This document shows positions 42,889 to 51,656 of a DNA stretch of 64,000 bases, piece after piece. The notes below the pieces were generated by a model that was given only the letters and a program-made list of their open reading frames with translations, had not been told where the DNA came from and ran no database searches. The position numbers and the translations under genes were made by a program. Positions within the stretch are counted from its first letter, which is position 1. Every line of letters begins with the position of its first letter. The stretch lies in the NCBI RefSeq assembly GCF_900101385.1, contig NZ_FMZB01000001.1, positions 186,001-250,000 of the forward strand, given 5' to 3'. This DNA is from Terribacillus halophilus (GTDB lineage: Bacteria; Bacillota; Bacilli; Bacillales; Amphibacillaceae).

Positions 42889-43078
42889 AAGAGGCTGAGG
42901 CAAGAGTGTTTCAGCTAAATGAAAACCCGAACTATGACGTGAATCTTGAAACAAAAGATATGCGCAGATTCGGGTTTTTTGATGTTAATCTATTGCAGCG
43001 TAAGTGTTCTGCTGAAGCGCTGCTTAGGGAGTACTGTTCGTTTTTAAGCATGGGATTTTAGTTATGTCCCATCCCCAT
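42889..43078. repeat. deleted copy of the AAGAGGCTGGGACA-bounded palindromic element
   Basis: It begins AAGAGGCTGAGGCA and ends TGTCCCATCCCC, imperfect versions of the 14-bp terminal repeats of the copy at 53694-53981. The first about 110 bases are closely alike (including GTGTTT.AGCTAAATGAAAACCCGAACTA, shown here only in part), but about 100 bases of the middle are missing. It occupies most of the gap between murAA and dppA. Confidence 0.8.
42922..42980 (+). terminator. terminator for murAA, carried by the repeat
   Basis: AAAACCCGAA and TTCGGGTTTT form a stem followed by TT; the hairpin is part of the repeat element. Confidence 0.75.
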
Positions 43079-43129
43079 ATTTTTTTAATCGTTTGTAAGA
43101 AGATCTCCCCTACAAAATGGTAATTCTTC

Positions 43130-43171
43130 TTCCTAACCGATTAGGGCTATGCTATAATTATTTTGAAAATT
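43130..43171 (+). promoter_or_regulatory. dpp promoter with overlapping CodY-box candidate
   Basis: TATAAT at 43153-43158 has a TGC in front (extended -10) and a weak -35 TTCCTA at 43130. The 15 bases 43157-43171 match AATTTTCWGAAAATT at 12 of 15 positions, with a perfect right half GAAAATT. B. subtilis dpp is a classical CodY target. Confidence 0.5.
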
Positions 43172-43205
43172 CACCTAATATAGAAAGTTCGGGAGAGGGG
43201 ATAGG

Positions 43206-44030
43206 ATGAAAATTTACCTATCGGTAGACATGGAAGGAATCGTCGGTTTGCCGGACCATACATATGTGGACAGTTCCAAACATAATTATGAACGGGCAAG
43301 ACGGATAATGACGAGAGAAACGAATGACATCATCCAAGAAGCCATGGATGCCGGTGCAGAATACGTCCTTGTCAACGACAGCCATTCTAAGATGAATAAT
43401 CTATTGGTGGAGGAGTTACATGAAGAGGCTTATTTGATATCCGGTGAAGTGAAACCGCTTTCAATGGTGCAAAGCCTGGATGCATCATTTTCGGGAGCGA
43501 TGTTTTCCGGTTACCATGCACGAGCAGGTCAATTCGGGGTTATGTCACATAGTATGATCCACGGTGTCCGTAATTTCTTCTTGAATGATGAACCAATCGG
43601 AGAGCTCGGATTCAATGCGTATGTCGCTGGTCATTACGGTGTCCCGGTCTTATTGGTCGCAGGTGATGATCAAGCGTGCTTGGAAGCCGAGCAGCTCATT
43701 CCGCAAGTCGTAACAGTGCCGGTCAAACAAACATTATCCCGCTCGGCTGTCCTGACGCTGACACCAAAGAAAGCAGGGAAGCTTCTTCGGGAGAAGGTGA
43801 AAGAAGCGATGGGAAACGTGTCCGTGGCGGAACCGCTCGTCCCGCCTGAAGAAATAGTCCTGCGAATTGAATTCACCAACTATGGACAAGCGGAATGGGC
43901 CCAGCTGATGCCAGGTACTTATCTGGAGCCGGGCACGACCATTGTCGCTTTTCCCGCCAAAGACATCATCGAAGCGTATCGCGCCATGCTCGTCATGACA
44001 GAGCTAGCTATGCATACGACCTTCAGTTAG
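43206..44030 (+). CDS. dppA: D-aminopeptidase
   Basis: DppA is a zinc peptidase of family M55 that removes N-terminal D-amino acids such as D-Ala from short peptides. The 274 residues begin MKIYLSVDMEGIVG with the metal-binding Asp/Glu, have the NDSHSKMNN motif (His about 62), and GYHA with another metal His (about 105). It heads the dpp operon as in B. subtilis. GAGGGGATAGG precedes the ATG. It supplies amino acids from peptides that DppBCDE imports. Confidence 0.93.
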   Translation: MKIYLSVDMEGIVGLPDHTYVDSSKHNYERARRIMTRETNDIIQEAMDAGAEYVLVNDSHSKMNNLLVEELHEEAYLISGEVKPLSMVQSLDASFSGAMFSGYHARAGQFGVMSHSMIHGVRNFFLNDEPIGELGFNAYVAGHYGVPVLLVAGDDQACLEAEQLIPQVVTVPVKQTLSRSAVLTLTPKKAGKLLREKVKEAMGNVSVAEPLVPPEEIVLRIEFTNYGQAEWAQLMPGTYLEPGTTIVAFPAKDIIEAYRAMLVMTELAMHTTFS

Positions 44031-44043
44031 GAGTGAGGAGCTT

Positions 44044-44979
44044 ATGGCATTATATCTGATTCGTCGTTTTTTGATCATGATTGCGACCATCCTCGTCATC
44101 GCAACCTTGACATTCATACTGATGCACAGCATCCCGGGAAATCCGTTCACGACGCAGGATCGGAGTACGAGTGAAGCTGTCCAGGAGAATTTGAATGCAC
44201 ATTATCATCTCGATGAGCCGATGCTCGTCCAATATGGCATATGGATCAAATCGTTGGCGACTTTCGATTTCGGTCCTTCCATCAAGCAGCCTACCGAAAC
44301 CGTAAATGATCTGCTTGGCCGCGGGTTTCCGATATCGGCGGAGCTTGGTATGTGGACAATCACAATTGCACTTATTTCTGGAATTACCTTAGGTGTCCTG
44401 GCTGCATTGAAGCATAACGGCATCATCGATTATATTGCGATGACATTGGCAGTATTGGGCATTTCGATACCGAACTTCATCCTGGCAACCTTGCTGATTC
44501 AGCAGCTGGCGGTCAATCTGCAGCTGCTTCCAGCGGCGACCTGGTCTTCACCGATGCATATGATTATGCCGATCATCGCGTTAGCAACGGGACCGACGGC
44601 AATCATTGCCCGGCTGACAAGGTCCAGTATGCTCGAAGTACTGACACAGGATTATATCAAAACTGCCAGGGCAAAAGGATTATCTCCGGCTAAGATAGTT
44701 ATCAAGCATGCTTTGCGAAATGCATTGATGCCGGTCGTAACCATTTTAGGAACATTGGTGGCCGCAATTTTGACAGGTACATTCGTCATCGAGCGCATAT
44801 TCGCCATCCCTGGCATGGGAAAGTACTTTGTTGAGAGCATTAATAACCGGGATTACCCGGTTATCATGGGAACGACTGTATTTTACAGTGCCTTTCTCAT
44901 CTTCATGCTCTTCTTGGTAGATGTGGTATACAGTATCTTGGATCCAAGAATCAAGCTGCATAAGAAAGGAGGCAGCTGA
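44044..44979 (+). CDS. dppB: dipeptide ABC transporter permease DppB
   Basis: One of two permeases of the peptide importer. The 311 residues have six membrane helices; the family motif is LYLIRRFLIMIATILVI-type first helix, LMHSIPGNPF, and the EAA loop DYIKTARAKGLSPAKIVIKHALRNALMP (shown in part: about 208-235) that contacts the ATPase. It is 13 bases from dppA and nearly contiguous with dppC. Confidence 0.94.
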   Translation: MALYLIRRFLIMIATILVIATLTFILMHSIPGNPFTTQDRSTSEAVQENLNAHYHLDEPMLVQYGIWIKSLATFDFGPSIKQPTETVNDLLGRGFPISAELGMWTITIALISGITLGVLAALKHNGIIDYIAMTLAVLGISIPNFILATLLIQQLAVNLQLLPAATWSSPMHMIMPIIALATGPTAIIARLTRSSMLEVLTQDYIKTARAKGLSPAKIVIKHALRNALMPVVTILGTLVAAILTGTFVIERIFAIPGMGKYFVESINNRDYPVIMGTTVFYSAFLIFMLFLVDVVYSILDPRIKLHKKGGS

Positions 44980-44980
44980 T

Positions 44981-45934
44981 ATGGAACATCCGAATAGACC
45001 GATCGAGACGGCGGCCCAGCAAATACCGGATGAATGGTTCCAGCCAATCGAGAAGGATTTGAAAAAAGCGGAAGAAGTATCCCGGCCGAGTCTGTCCTTT
45101 TACAAGGATGCCTGGCTGCGATTGCAGCAAAACCGCTTGGCGATCACAGGGCTATTCTTTTTGATCGTCCTTATCCTGGCGGCGATCTTTGCCCCGATCT
45201 TCTCACCTTATTCCATATCGGAGGGGGCGCTTGCCAACCAGAATCTGGCACCATCTGCTGCACATTGGTTCGGCACCGATAACCTGGGGCGTGATGTGTT
45301 CACCAGACTCTGGCATGGGGCACGCGTTTCGTTGTTTGTCGGAGTTGCTGCTGCCTTGATCGATTTCTTTATCGGGATTATCTATGGAGGTGTAGCCGGC
45401 TACAAAGGCGGACGTACGGACAGTATCATGATGCGTATCATCGAGATACTTTACGGGCTGCCTCATCTGCTTGTCGTCATCTTGCTGCTTGTGGTCATGG
45501 GACCTAGTCTGTTCACGATCATCGTGGCACTGACGATCACCGGCTGGATCGGAATGGCCAGGATCGTCCGCGGGCAAGTAATGCAGCTGCGCAACCATGA
45601 ATATGTGCTTGCATCCAAAACATTAGGTGCAAGCACTGGTCGAATCATCCGCAAGAATTTGCTGCCCAATACGATGGGCCCGATCATCGTACAGATCACC
45701 CTGACCGTTCCAACGGCAATCTTCGCTGAAGCGTTCCTCAGCTTTTTAGGACTTGGTATACAGGCGCCGAATGCCAGCTGGGGATCGATGGCCAATGATG
45801 GTCTGCCTGCCATCCTCTCCGGGGATTGGTGGCTGTTATTCTTCCCGGCATTGTTCATCAGTTTGACGATGTTTGCTTTCAATGTATTGGGTGATGGCTT
45901 ACGGGATGCATTCGATCCGAAGCTGAGGAGGTGA
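44981..45934 (+). CDS. dppC: dipeptide ABC transporter permease DppC
   Basis: Second permease, 317 residues. It has an extended polar N-terminus (about 1-45), the OppC-N helix (NRLAITGLFFLIVLILAAI), the APSAAHWFGTDNLGRDVFTRLWHGAR signature (in part) and an EAA loop around LASKTLGASTGRIIRKNLLPN. The ATG at 44981 has AAAGGAGG eight bases upstream; the longer frame starting inside dppB is rejected. Confidence 0.94.
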   Translation: MEHPNRPIETAAQQIPDEWFQPIEKDLKKAEEVSRPSLSFYKDAWLRLQQNRLAITGLFFLIVLILAAIFAPIFSPYSISEGALANQNLAPSAAHWFGTDNLGRDVFTRLWHGARVSLFVGVAAALIDFFIGIIYGGVAGYKGGRTDSIMMRIIEILYGLPHLLVVILLLVVMGPSLFTIIVALTITGWIGMARIVRGQVMQLRNHEYVLASKTLGASTGRIIRKNLLPNTMGPIIVQITLTVPTAIFAEAFLSFLGLGIQAPNASWGSMANDGLPAILSGDWWLLFFPALFISLTMFAFNVLGDGLRDAFDPKLRR

Positions 45935-45938
45935 CAGA

Positions 45939-46928
45939 ATGGAAAAGATACTTGAAATCAAAGACCTGCACGTCCATTTCTCGACATATGGCGGAACCGT
46001 GCAGGCTGTCAGGGGTGTGAACCTGTATTTGAATAAAGGAGAGACACTGGCGATAGTGGGCGAATCAGGCAGTGGGAAAAGCGTGACGAGCAACAGTATC
46101 ATGCAGCTTATCCCAACTCCATCAGGTAAGATCGTCCAAGGATCCATCCATTTCAAAGGCAGGGATCTGGTACAGACAACCAAAAAAGAGATGCGGGCCA
46201 TACGTGGTGTCGATATATCAATGATTTTTCAGGATCCGATGACGGCGCTCAACCCGACACTGACGATCGGTGATCAGTTGACGGAAGGTTTGAAGCAGCA
46301 CGCATCGATAAGCAAGGCAAAAGCAAAGGAAAAGGCGCTGGAAATGCTCCGCCTTGTCGGCATTCCCAACCCCGATAGCCGTCTCAAGCAGTACCCGCAT
46401 CAATTCAGCGGCGGGATGCGGCAGCGGATCGTCATTGCCATGGCATTGATTTGTGAACCGGACCTGCTCATTGCCGATGAACCGACGACGGCACTTGATG
46501 TGACCATCCAAGCGCAAATCATGGAGCTGTTCAAGGAGATCCAGGAAAAGACAGGTGTATCGATCATCCTGGTCACACATGATCTTGGCGTTGTTGCCCG
46601 CGTAGCGGATCGTGTTGCTGTCATGTACGGCGGCAAGATAATCGAGACCGGTAACAAAGACGATATTTTCTATCATCCGCAGCATCCGTATACCATCGGT
46701 CTGCTGCAATCGGTGCCGCGGCTCGATATGGATGACGATATTTTGCAGCCAATCGATGGAACGCCGCCGGATCTGTTCGCACCACCGCAAGGCTGCCCGT
46801 TTACAGCGCGCTGCGCCCATGCGATGCAAGTTTGTGCGAATGTCCATCCGTTCACCAGCCATCTTTCCGATTCGCATCAAGTGGAATGCTGGCTGCAAGA
46901 TGCACGTGCCAAACGGCAGCCAGTCTGA
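45939..46928 (+). CDS. dppD: dipeptide ABC transporter ATP-binding protein DppD
   Basis: The 329 residues hold Walker A GESGSGKS (about 39-46), the signature FSGGMRQR (about 157), Walker B LLIADEPTTALD (about 180) and the oligopeptide-transporter C-terminal extension with CPFTARCAHAMQVC, a cysteine-rich segment that binds an iron-sulphur cluster in some relatives. As in the B. subtilis dpp operon there is no second ATPase gene (dppF), so DppD probably works as a homodimer. Confidence 0.95.
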   Translation: MEKILEIKDLHVHFSTYGGTVQAVRGVNLYLNKGETLAIVGESGSGKSVTSNSIMQLIPTPSGKIVQGSIHFKGRDLVQTTKKEMRAIRGVDISMIFQDPMTALNPTLTIGDQLTEGLKQHASISKAKAKEKALEMLRLVGIPNPDSRLKQYPHQFSGGMRQRIVIAMALICEPDLLIADEPTTALDVTIQAQIMELFKEIQEKTGVSIILVTHDLGVVARVADRVAVMYGGKIIETGNKDDIFYHPQHPYTIGLLQSVPRLDMDDDILQPIDGTPPDLFAPPQGCPFTARCAHAMQVCANVHPFTSHLSDSHQVECWLQDARAKRQPV

Positions 46929-46951
46929 TCAAATACCAAGGGGGAAAAGAG

Positions 46952-48577
46952 ATGAAAAGAAACTGGAAATTATCTATTATCGCTTGTCTTGCTGCATTGG
47001 TGCTTTTACTTTCTGCATGTACAGCGAACAACAGTGCTGGCGGCAGCGGTGATGGAGAAGACGGGGAGGACAAAAAAATCCTGCGCCTGAATAATGGTCA
47101 GGAGCCTACATCCCTTGATCCTCCTGAAGGCTTTGATAGCGCATCGTGGGTAATGGTCAACAACTTGATGGAAGGGCTCACTCGCCTTGACGAAAGCCAC
47201 CAGCCTCAAGCTGCCATGGCCGAGAGTTGGGAAGTCAGCGATGATGGGAAGGAGTATATATTCAAGCTACGTGACGATGCGAAATGGTCCAATGGCGATG
47301 ACGTGACCGCCAGTGATTTCGTTTATGCATGGAAGCATATGCTTGATCCGGAGCAGGCATATCAGCCGGCATTCCTTGCATATGTGATTGAGGGTGCCGA
47401 AGCGTATAACAGCGGAGAAGGCAGTGCGGATGATGTTGGCATCGAAGCAGTCGATGAAAAGACATTCAAGGTGACACTGACAGCACCAACTGGCTACTTT
47501 TTGAATCTATTGACGAACCCGGCATTCTTCCCGGTCAATGAAAAAGTTGCCGATGAAAATCCGGAATGGTTTGCTGAAGCAGACACATATGTAAGTAACG
47601 GCCCATTCAAAATCGATAGCTGGTCGCATGATAAAGAGCTGATCATGGTCAAAAACCCCGAATATTGGGATGCTGACACTGTGAAGCTTGATCAAGTGAA
47701 CTGGGCGATGGTTGCCGACCGGAATACCGAGTATCAAATGTATCAAAGCGGTGATCTGGACAGATCCTCCATCCCGGCCGATAATGCGAAAGAACTCATG
47801 GAAAGTGAAGAGCTGGTAACCGAAGTGCAGGCAGGCGATCAATTCCTCCGCTTCAATGTTCAGAAAGAACCTTTTACGAATGAAAAGATCCGTAAAGCGT
47901 TCGCGATGGCAATGAACCGCGATGATATCGTCGAATTTGTCCGTGGCATTGGCGAACAGCCAGCCCGCGGTTTCGTACCATATGGCTTCGAGACACCTGG
48001 TGGCGGGGATTTCCGTGAAGAGAATGGCGATCTTGTACAAGATGATGTAGCCGAAGCGAAAAAATTGCTCGAAGAAGGGATGGCGGAAGAAGGCTGGGAT
48101 GAGCTGCCTGCTGTGACCTTGACGTATGGTACCAATACAGAGAATGAGCGATTGGCTGAAGGGGTACAGAGTATGCTGTCGGAGAACCTAGGTGTGGACG
48201 TCGAGCTGCAGACAGTTGAATCCAGTGTATTTAGTGAAGAGCAGACGAAGCTAGTCTATCAACTTTTCCGTGGCTCCTTCCTAGCGGACTATGGCGACCC
48301 TGTTAACTTCCTGGAAAGCTTTACAACGGAATCCTCATCCAATCGTACAGGCTGGTCCAACGAAGAATACGATAAACTGATTGCTGACTCGAAAACACAA
48401 ACCGATGAGGCGAAGCGTTTTGAGATGCTGATGGAAGCGGAGAAAATCTTGATGGATGAAATGCCTATCGTACCGCTTCACTTCTACCAGCATGTGTATT
48501 TGCAAAAAACGAATGTGAAAAACGTCATCATGCACCCAGTCGGCTACTTGGAACTGAAATGGGCAGACATTGAATAA
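46952..48577 (+). CDS. dppE: dipeptide-binding lipoprotein DppE
   Basis: The extracytoplasmic solute-binding protein of the importer, 541 residues. It has a lipoprotein signal with lipobox LLSAC (Cys about 21), an acidic linker and the SBP family 5 domain with LNNGQEPTSLDP, WKHMLDP and PLHFYQHVYLQ segments. ATG 46952 follows AGGGGG; the longer reading frame starts inside dppD. A strong terminator follows, separating dpp from ldcA. Confidence 0.93.
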   Translation: MKRNWKLSIIACLAALVLLLSACTANNSAGGSGDGEDGEDKKILRLNNGQEPTSLDPPEGFDSASWVMVNNLMEGLTRLDESHQPQAAMAESWEVSDDGKEYIFKLRDDAKWSNGDDVTASDFVYAWKHMLDPEQAYQPAFLAYVIEGAEAYNSGEGSADDVGIEAVDEKTFKVTLTAPTGYFLNLLTNPAFFPVNEKVADENPEWFAEADTYVSNGPFKIDSWSHDKELIMVKNPEYWDADTVKLDQVNWAMVADRNTEYQMYQSGDLDRSSIPADNAKELMESEELVTEVQAGDQFLRFNVQKEPFTNEKIRKAFAMAMNRDDIVEFVRGIGEQPARGFVPYGFETPGGGDFREENGDLVQDDVAEAKKLLEEGMAEEGWDELPAVTLTYGTNTENERLAEGVQSMLSENLGVDVELQTVESSVFSEEQTKLVYQLFRGSFLADYGDPVNFLESFTTESSSNRTGWSNEEYDKLIADSKTQTDEAKRFEMLMEAEKILMDEMPIVPLHFYQHVYLQKTNVKNVIMHPVGYLELKWADIE

Positions 48578-48583
48578 GGAGCG

Positions 48584-48613
48584 AAAAGAAGTGGCGAGAG
48601 CCACTTCTTTTCC
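48584..48613 (+). terminator. terminator after dppE
   Basis: A perfect 12-bp stem AAAAGAAGTGGC/GCCACTTCTTTT with a GAGA loop. The T run is short, so readthrough into ldcA is possible. Confidence 0.8.
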
Positions 48614-48649
48614 AGCTTCCAGACCATACATATAGACCAGGAGGAGGAG

Positions 48650-49576
48650 ATGAGTGTGAAGCCAACTGTATGGAAAAAAGGAGATACAATCGGGATTGTA
48701 GCTCCAGCAGGTCCCATCAAACGGGAAGAGCTCGAGCGAGGCATCAAGATTGTGGAATCATTGGGTGTCCGTGTGAAGCTTGGGAAGCATGTGTTTGATA
48801 AAAATGGCTACCTAGCCGGCACGGATGCCGAAAGAGCTGCCGATTTGAATGGCATGTTCAAGGATGATGAAGTAAAAGGAATCATATGTGCCAGAGGCGG
48901 ATATGGTTCTGGCAGGATAGTCGAATTACTTGATTATGAAGTCATCAAACAAAAGCCGAAAGTGCTGCTTGGATATAGCGACATCACGTATTTACATACT
49001 GCGATACGACAGCGGACAGGGCTGATCACCTTCCATGGTCCCATGGTGGCTTCTGACATGGGGGAATCCGACTTTGCCAAACTGAGTTATGATCTGCTGC
49101 AGCAGTTCTTCCTGCCGCAGGATGTCGTCTATACGACCGCTATTTCCCCGCTGGAAGTGATCATCCATGGGAAGGCGGCAGGCCCTTTGGTCGGAGGCAA
49201 CTTATCTTTGCTGACAAGCACGCTCGGTACACCGGATGAAATTGATACAAAGGGTAAGCTGCTGCTGTTGGAGGATATTGGAGAACAGCCGTATCGGATT
49301 GACAGTATGCTGAATCAGCTGAAGCAGGCAGGGAAGCTTGAGCAGGTTGAAGGCATCCTTATCGGGGATTTCACCGGTTGTGAAGCGGAAGATCCAGAAA
49401 CGTCATTATCATTCGATCAAGTACTGGTCGATTATTTCACGGATCTGAATGTGCCGATCTTGAAGGGCTTCCGCATCGGTCACTGCAACCCGAATGTCAC
49501 TGTCCCGCTTGGATCGGATGCAACGATGGATACCGAGACGAAAACATTGCGTGTAAAGGCGGGAGTGATCACATGA
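48650..49576 (+). CDS. ykfA: LD-carboxypeptidase (YkfA/LdcA)
   Basis: Family S66 serine peptidase that cleaves the L,D bond of murein peptides, freeing terminal D-Ala. The 308 residues show GDTIGIVAPAGP at the start, the nucleophile in LLGYSDITYL (Ser about 114), the catalytic Glu in LLLLEDIGEQPYRID and His in RIGHCNPNVTVP. In B. subtilis ykfABCD follows dppE in one operon, and the same order is kept here. ATG 48650 is preceded by AGGAGG five bases away; GTG 48656 is a possible alternative. Confidence 0.92.
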   Translation: MSVKPTVWKKGDTIGIVAPAGPIKREELERGIKIVESLGVRVKLGKHVFDKNGYLAGTDAERAADLNGMFKDDEVKGIICARGGYGSGRIVELLDYEVIKQKPKVLLGYSDITYLHTAIRQRTGLITFHGPMVASDMGESDFAKLSYDLLQQFFLPQDVVYTTAISPLEVIIHGKAAGPLVGGNLSLLTSTLGTPDEIDTKGKLLLLEDIGEQPYRIDSMLNQLKQAGKLEQVEGILIGDFTGCEAEDPETSLSFDQVLVDYFTDLNVPILKGFRIGHCNPNVTVPLGSDATMDTETKTLRVKAGVIT

Positions 49577-50670
49577 AGATAGGCCGGATAGATGTGTATC
49601 AATCAGCTGTGCCGTTGAAAAAAGCCTTCAAAACTGCACTCCGAACCGTGACAATGGCCGAATCGGTTGTCGTGAAAGTGACGACAGATGCCGGTTTGAT
49701 CGGCTGGGGGGAAGCTCCGCCGACGCATGTCATAACCGGAGATAGCCTGGCAAGCATCCGCTATGCGGTGAAGGCGGTCATTGAACCGGCCATCCTCGGC
49801 ATGTCACTGCTGGAACGGGATGTGCTGTTCGAAAAACTCCAGCAGTGCCTCATCGGCAATGCAAGTGCCAAGGCGGCAGTGGATATGGCCTTGCATGATT
49901 GTATCGCACAGCATGCTGGTTTGCCATTATACCAGTTCCTTGGCGGTGTCAGGGATACATTGGAGACAGACTATACGGTGAGCGTCAATAGTCCGGAGGA
50001 AATGGCCTCGGATGCAGCGGGATATGTAAAGACAGGTTTCCGAACCTTAAAAATAAAAGTCGGCAAGAATGATATCGAAACCGATATGAAACGGCTTCAA
50101 GCAGTCCGGGAAGCAGTTGGCCCTACAATCACGCTTCGGCTTGACGCAAACCAAGGCTGGGATGCGAAAACCGCAGTCCGCGCCATCAGCAGGATGGAGG
50201 ACCTCGGTTTGGACATCGAGCTTGTGGAACAGCCTGTTGCAGCAGCTGACTTGAAGGGGATGCAGTATGTGACGGCCAACGTCCACACTCCGATCATGGC
50301 AGACGAAAGCTTATTTTCCCCACAGGATGCCCGGAATCTTCTGGAAATGCGTGCGGCAGACTTGCTCAATATCAAATTGATGAAAGCAGGCGGCATTCAG
50401 CCAGCTTTGGATATCGCCCGTATTGCCAAGATTTATGGAGTGGAGTGCATGGTCGGCTGTATGATTGAATCCCGAATCGGTATCAGTGCAGCAGCGCATT
50501 TGGCTGCCAGTCAGCACCATATTACCCGGGTCGACTTTGATGCACCGCTCATGCTGCAAGAAGATATCGTAACGGGCGGCGTCCGCTATGAAGGCTGCAG
50601 ACTTTTGCTCAATGCATCGCCGGGTCTCGGTATCCTGGCCGTGGATGCCTTGGGAGAAGCTGTGATATGA
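49573..50670 (+). CDS. ykfB: L-Ala-D/L-Glu epimerase
   Basis: Enolase-superfamily epimerase that converts L-Ala-D-Glu from wall peptides to L-Ala-L-Glu so that peptidases can cut it. The 365 residues have the catalytic Lys in LKIKVGKND (about 162), metal ligands in RLDANQGWD, LVEQPV and ADESLF, and the second Lys in LLNIKLMKAGG (about 268). It overlaps ykfA and ykfC by four bases (ATGA) each, so all three are coupled. Confidence 0.94.
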   Translation: MKIGRIDVYQSAVPLKKAFKTALRTVTMAESVVVKVTTDAGLIGWGEAPPTHVITGDSLASIRYAVKAVIEPAILGMSLLERDVLFEKLQQCLIGNASAKAAVDMALHDCIAQHAGLPLYQFLGGVRDTLETDYTVSVNSPEEMASDAAGYVKTGFRTLKIKVGKNDIETDMKRLQAVREAVGPTITLRLDANQGWDAKTAVRAISRMEDLGLDIELVEQPVAAADLKGMQYVTANVHTPIMADESLFSPQDARNLLEMRAADLLNIKLMKAGGIQPALDIARIAKIYGVECMVGCMIESRIGISAAAHLAASQHHITRVDFDAPLMLQEDIVTGGVRYEGCRLLLNASPGLGILAVDALGEAVI

Positions 50671-51554
50671 AAGAGCATGTAATTGCTGTTTCCGTCGCGA
50701 ATCTGTGGACTGCTCCGGATTCATCCAGACAAGTGGATATGCCGATCGTCGGTAATCCAGCTGACCCGGATCGCTGGGTGCATGAATTGTCGCACGCTGA
50801 CCGTTTGGAGCTTCATGAAAATGATTTGCTTCAATCCCAAGTGCTATTTGGGACGACAGTATGGGAAGTGGGGAAAAAAGATGACTGGATCAAAGTAGTA
50901 GTTCCTTCGCAGTCCACACCAAAAGAAGTAAAAGGCTATCCAGGATGGATTCCGGCCCCGCAGCTGGCAGCTCCTCTTCCCAAGGGCGGCCGAATGGTTG
51001 AAGTACGGGCAAAGCACAGTACGCTCATTTTAGAAGAGACGGGGAAAAGTATTCCGCTCAGTTTCCTTACAAGACTTCCATTCGCAGGTGAATCAGGAAC
51101 AGCCTACACCATTTTGACGCCACTAGGTCCGGGGCGGGTATCCAAGTCCGAAAGCAACCTATGGACTAATCGCCAAAAAAGTGGGGCGGAATTGATTGCC
51201 TGTGCAGAACAATTCATCGGGTTGGACTACTTATGGGGCGGCATGAGCAGCTGGGGCTATGACTGCTCCGGTTTTGCATATAATATGCATCTGGCAGGCG
51301 GGTATACCATTCCGCGGGATGCCAGTGCACAGGCTTTGAAGGGGAAATCGATTGCCTTGGATCAAGCAGAACCCGGTGACTTGCTGTTTTTCGCTTATGA
51401 AGAAGGAAAAGGACGCATCCACCATGTCGGCTTCTATTATGGAAATGGGCAAATGCTACATGCACCAAAAACGGGGAAGCAAATCGAAATACTGGATTTG
51501 GCTGATACGGTTTATGAAACAGAACTTAGTGCAGTCAGGAGATATTGGAGCTGA
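50667..51554 (+). CDS. ykfC: gamma-D-glutamyl-L-diamino acid endopeptidase (NlpC/P60)
   Basis: YkfC cuts between D-Glu and the diamino acid of murein tripeptides. The 295 residues have two N-terminal SH3-like domains (about 1-160) and the NlpC/P60 domain with the nucleophile in DCSGF (Cys about 206), and catalytic His in HHVGFYYG (about 259) and MLHAPKTG. No signal peptide is present, consistent with a cytoplasmic recycling enzyme acting on imported peptides. Confidence 0.94.
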   Translation: MKEHVIAVSVANLWTAPDSSRQVDMPIVGNPADPDRWVHELSHADRLELHENDLLQSQVLFGTTVWEVGKKDDWIKVVVPSQSTPKEVKGYPGWIPAPQLAAPLPKGGRMVEVRAKHSTLILEETGKSIPLSFLTRLPFAGESGTAYTILTPLGPGRVSKSESNLWTNRQKSGAELIACAEQFIGLDYLWGGMSSWGYDCSGFAYNMHLAGGYTIPRDASAQALKGKSIALDQAEPGDLLFFAYEEGKGRIHHVGFYYGNGQMLHAPKTGKQIEILDLADTVYETELSAVRRYWS

Positions 51555-51584
51555 TAGAGTGCCTCGGGCACTCTATTTTTTTTA
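51554..51584 (+). terminator. terminator after ykfC
   Basis: ATAGAGTGCC/GGCACTCTAT, 10-bp stem with a 3-base loop, followed by eight T. Confidence 0.92.
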
Positions 51585-51656
51585 GGGACAGATGTTCTAG
51601 CAATCCATGGAAGAAACATAGAGTAAAGAGTAGACCAGCTGATAAGGAGGTCCTCT

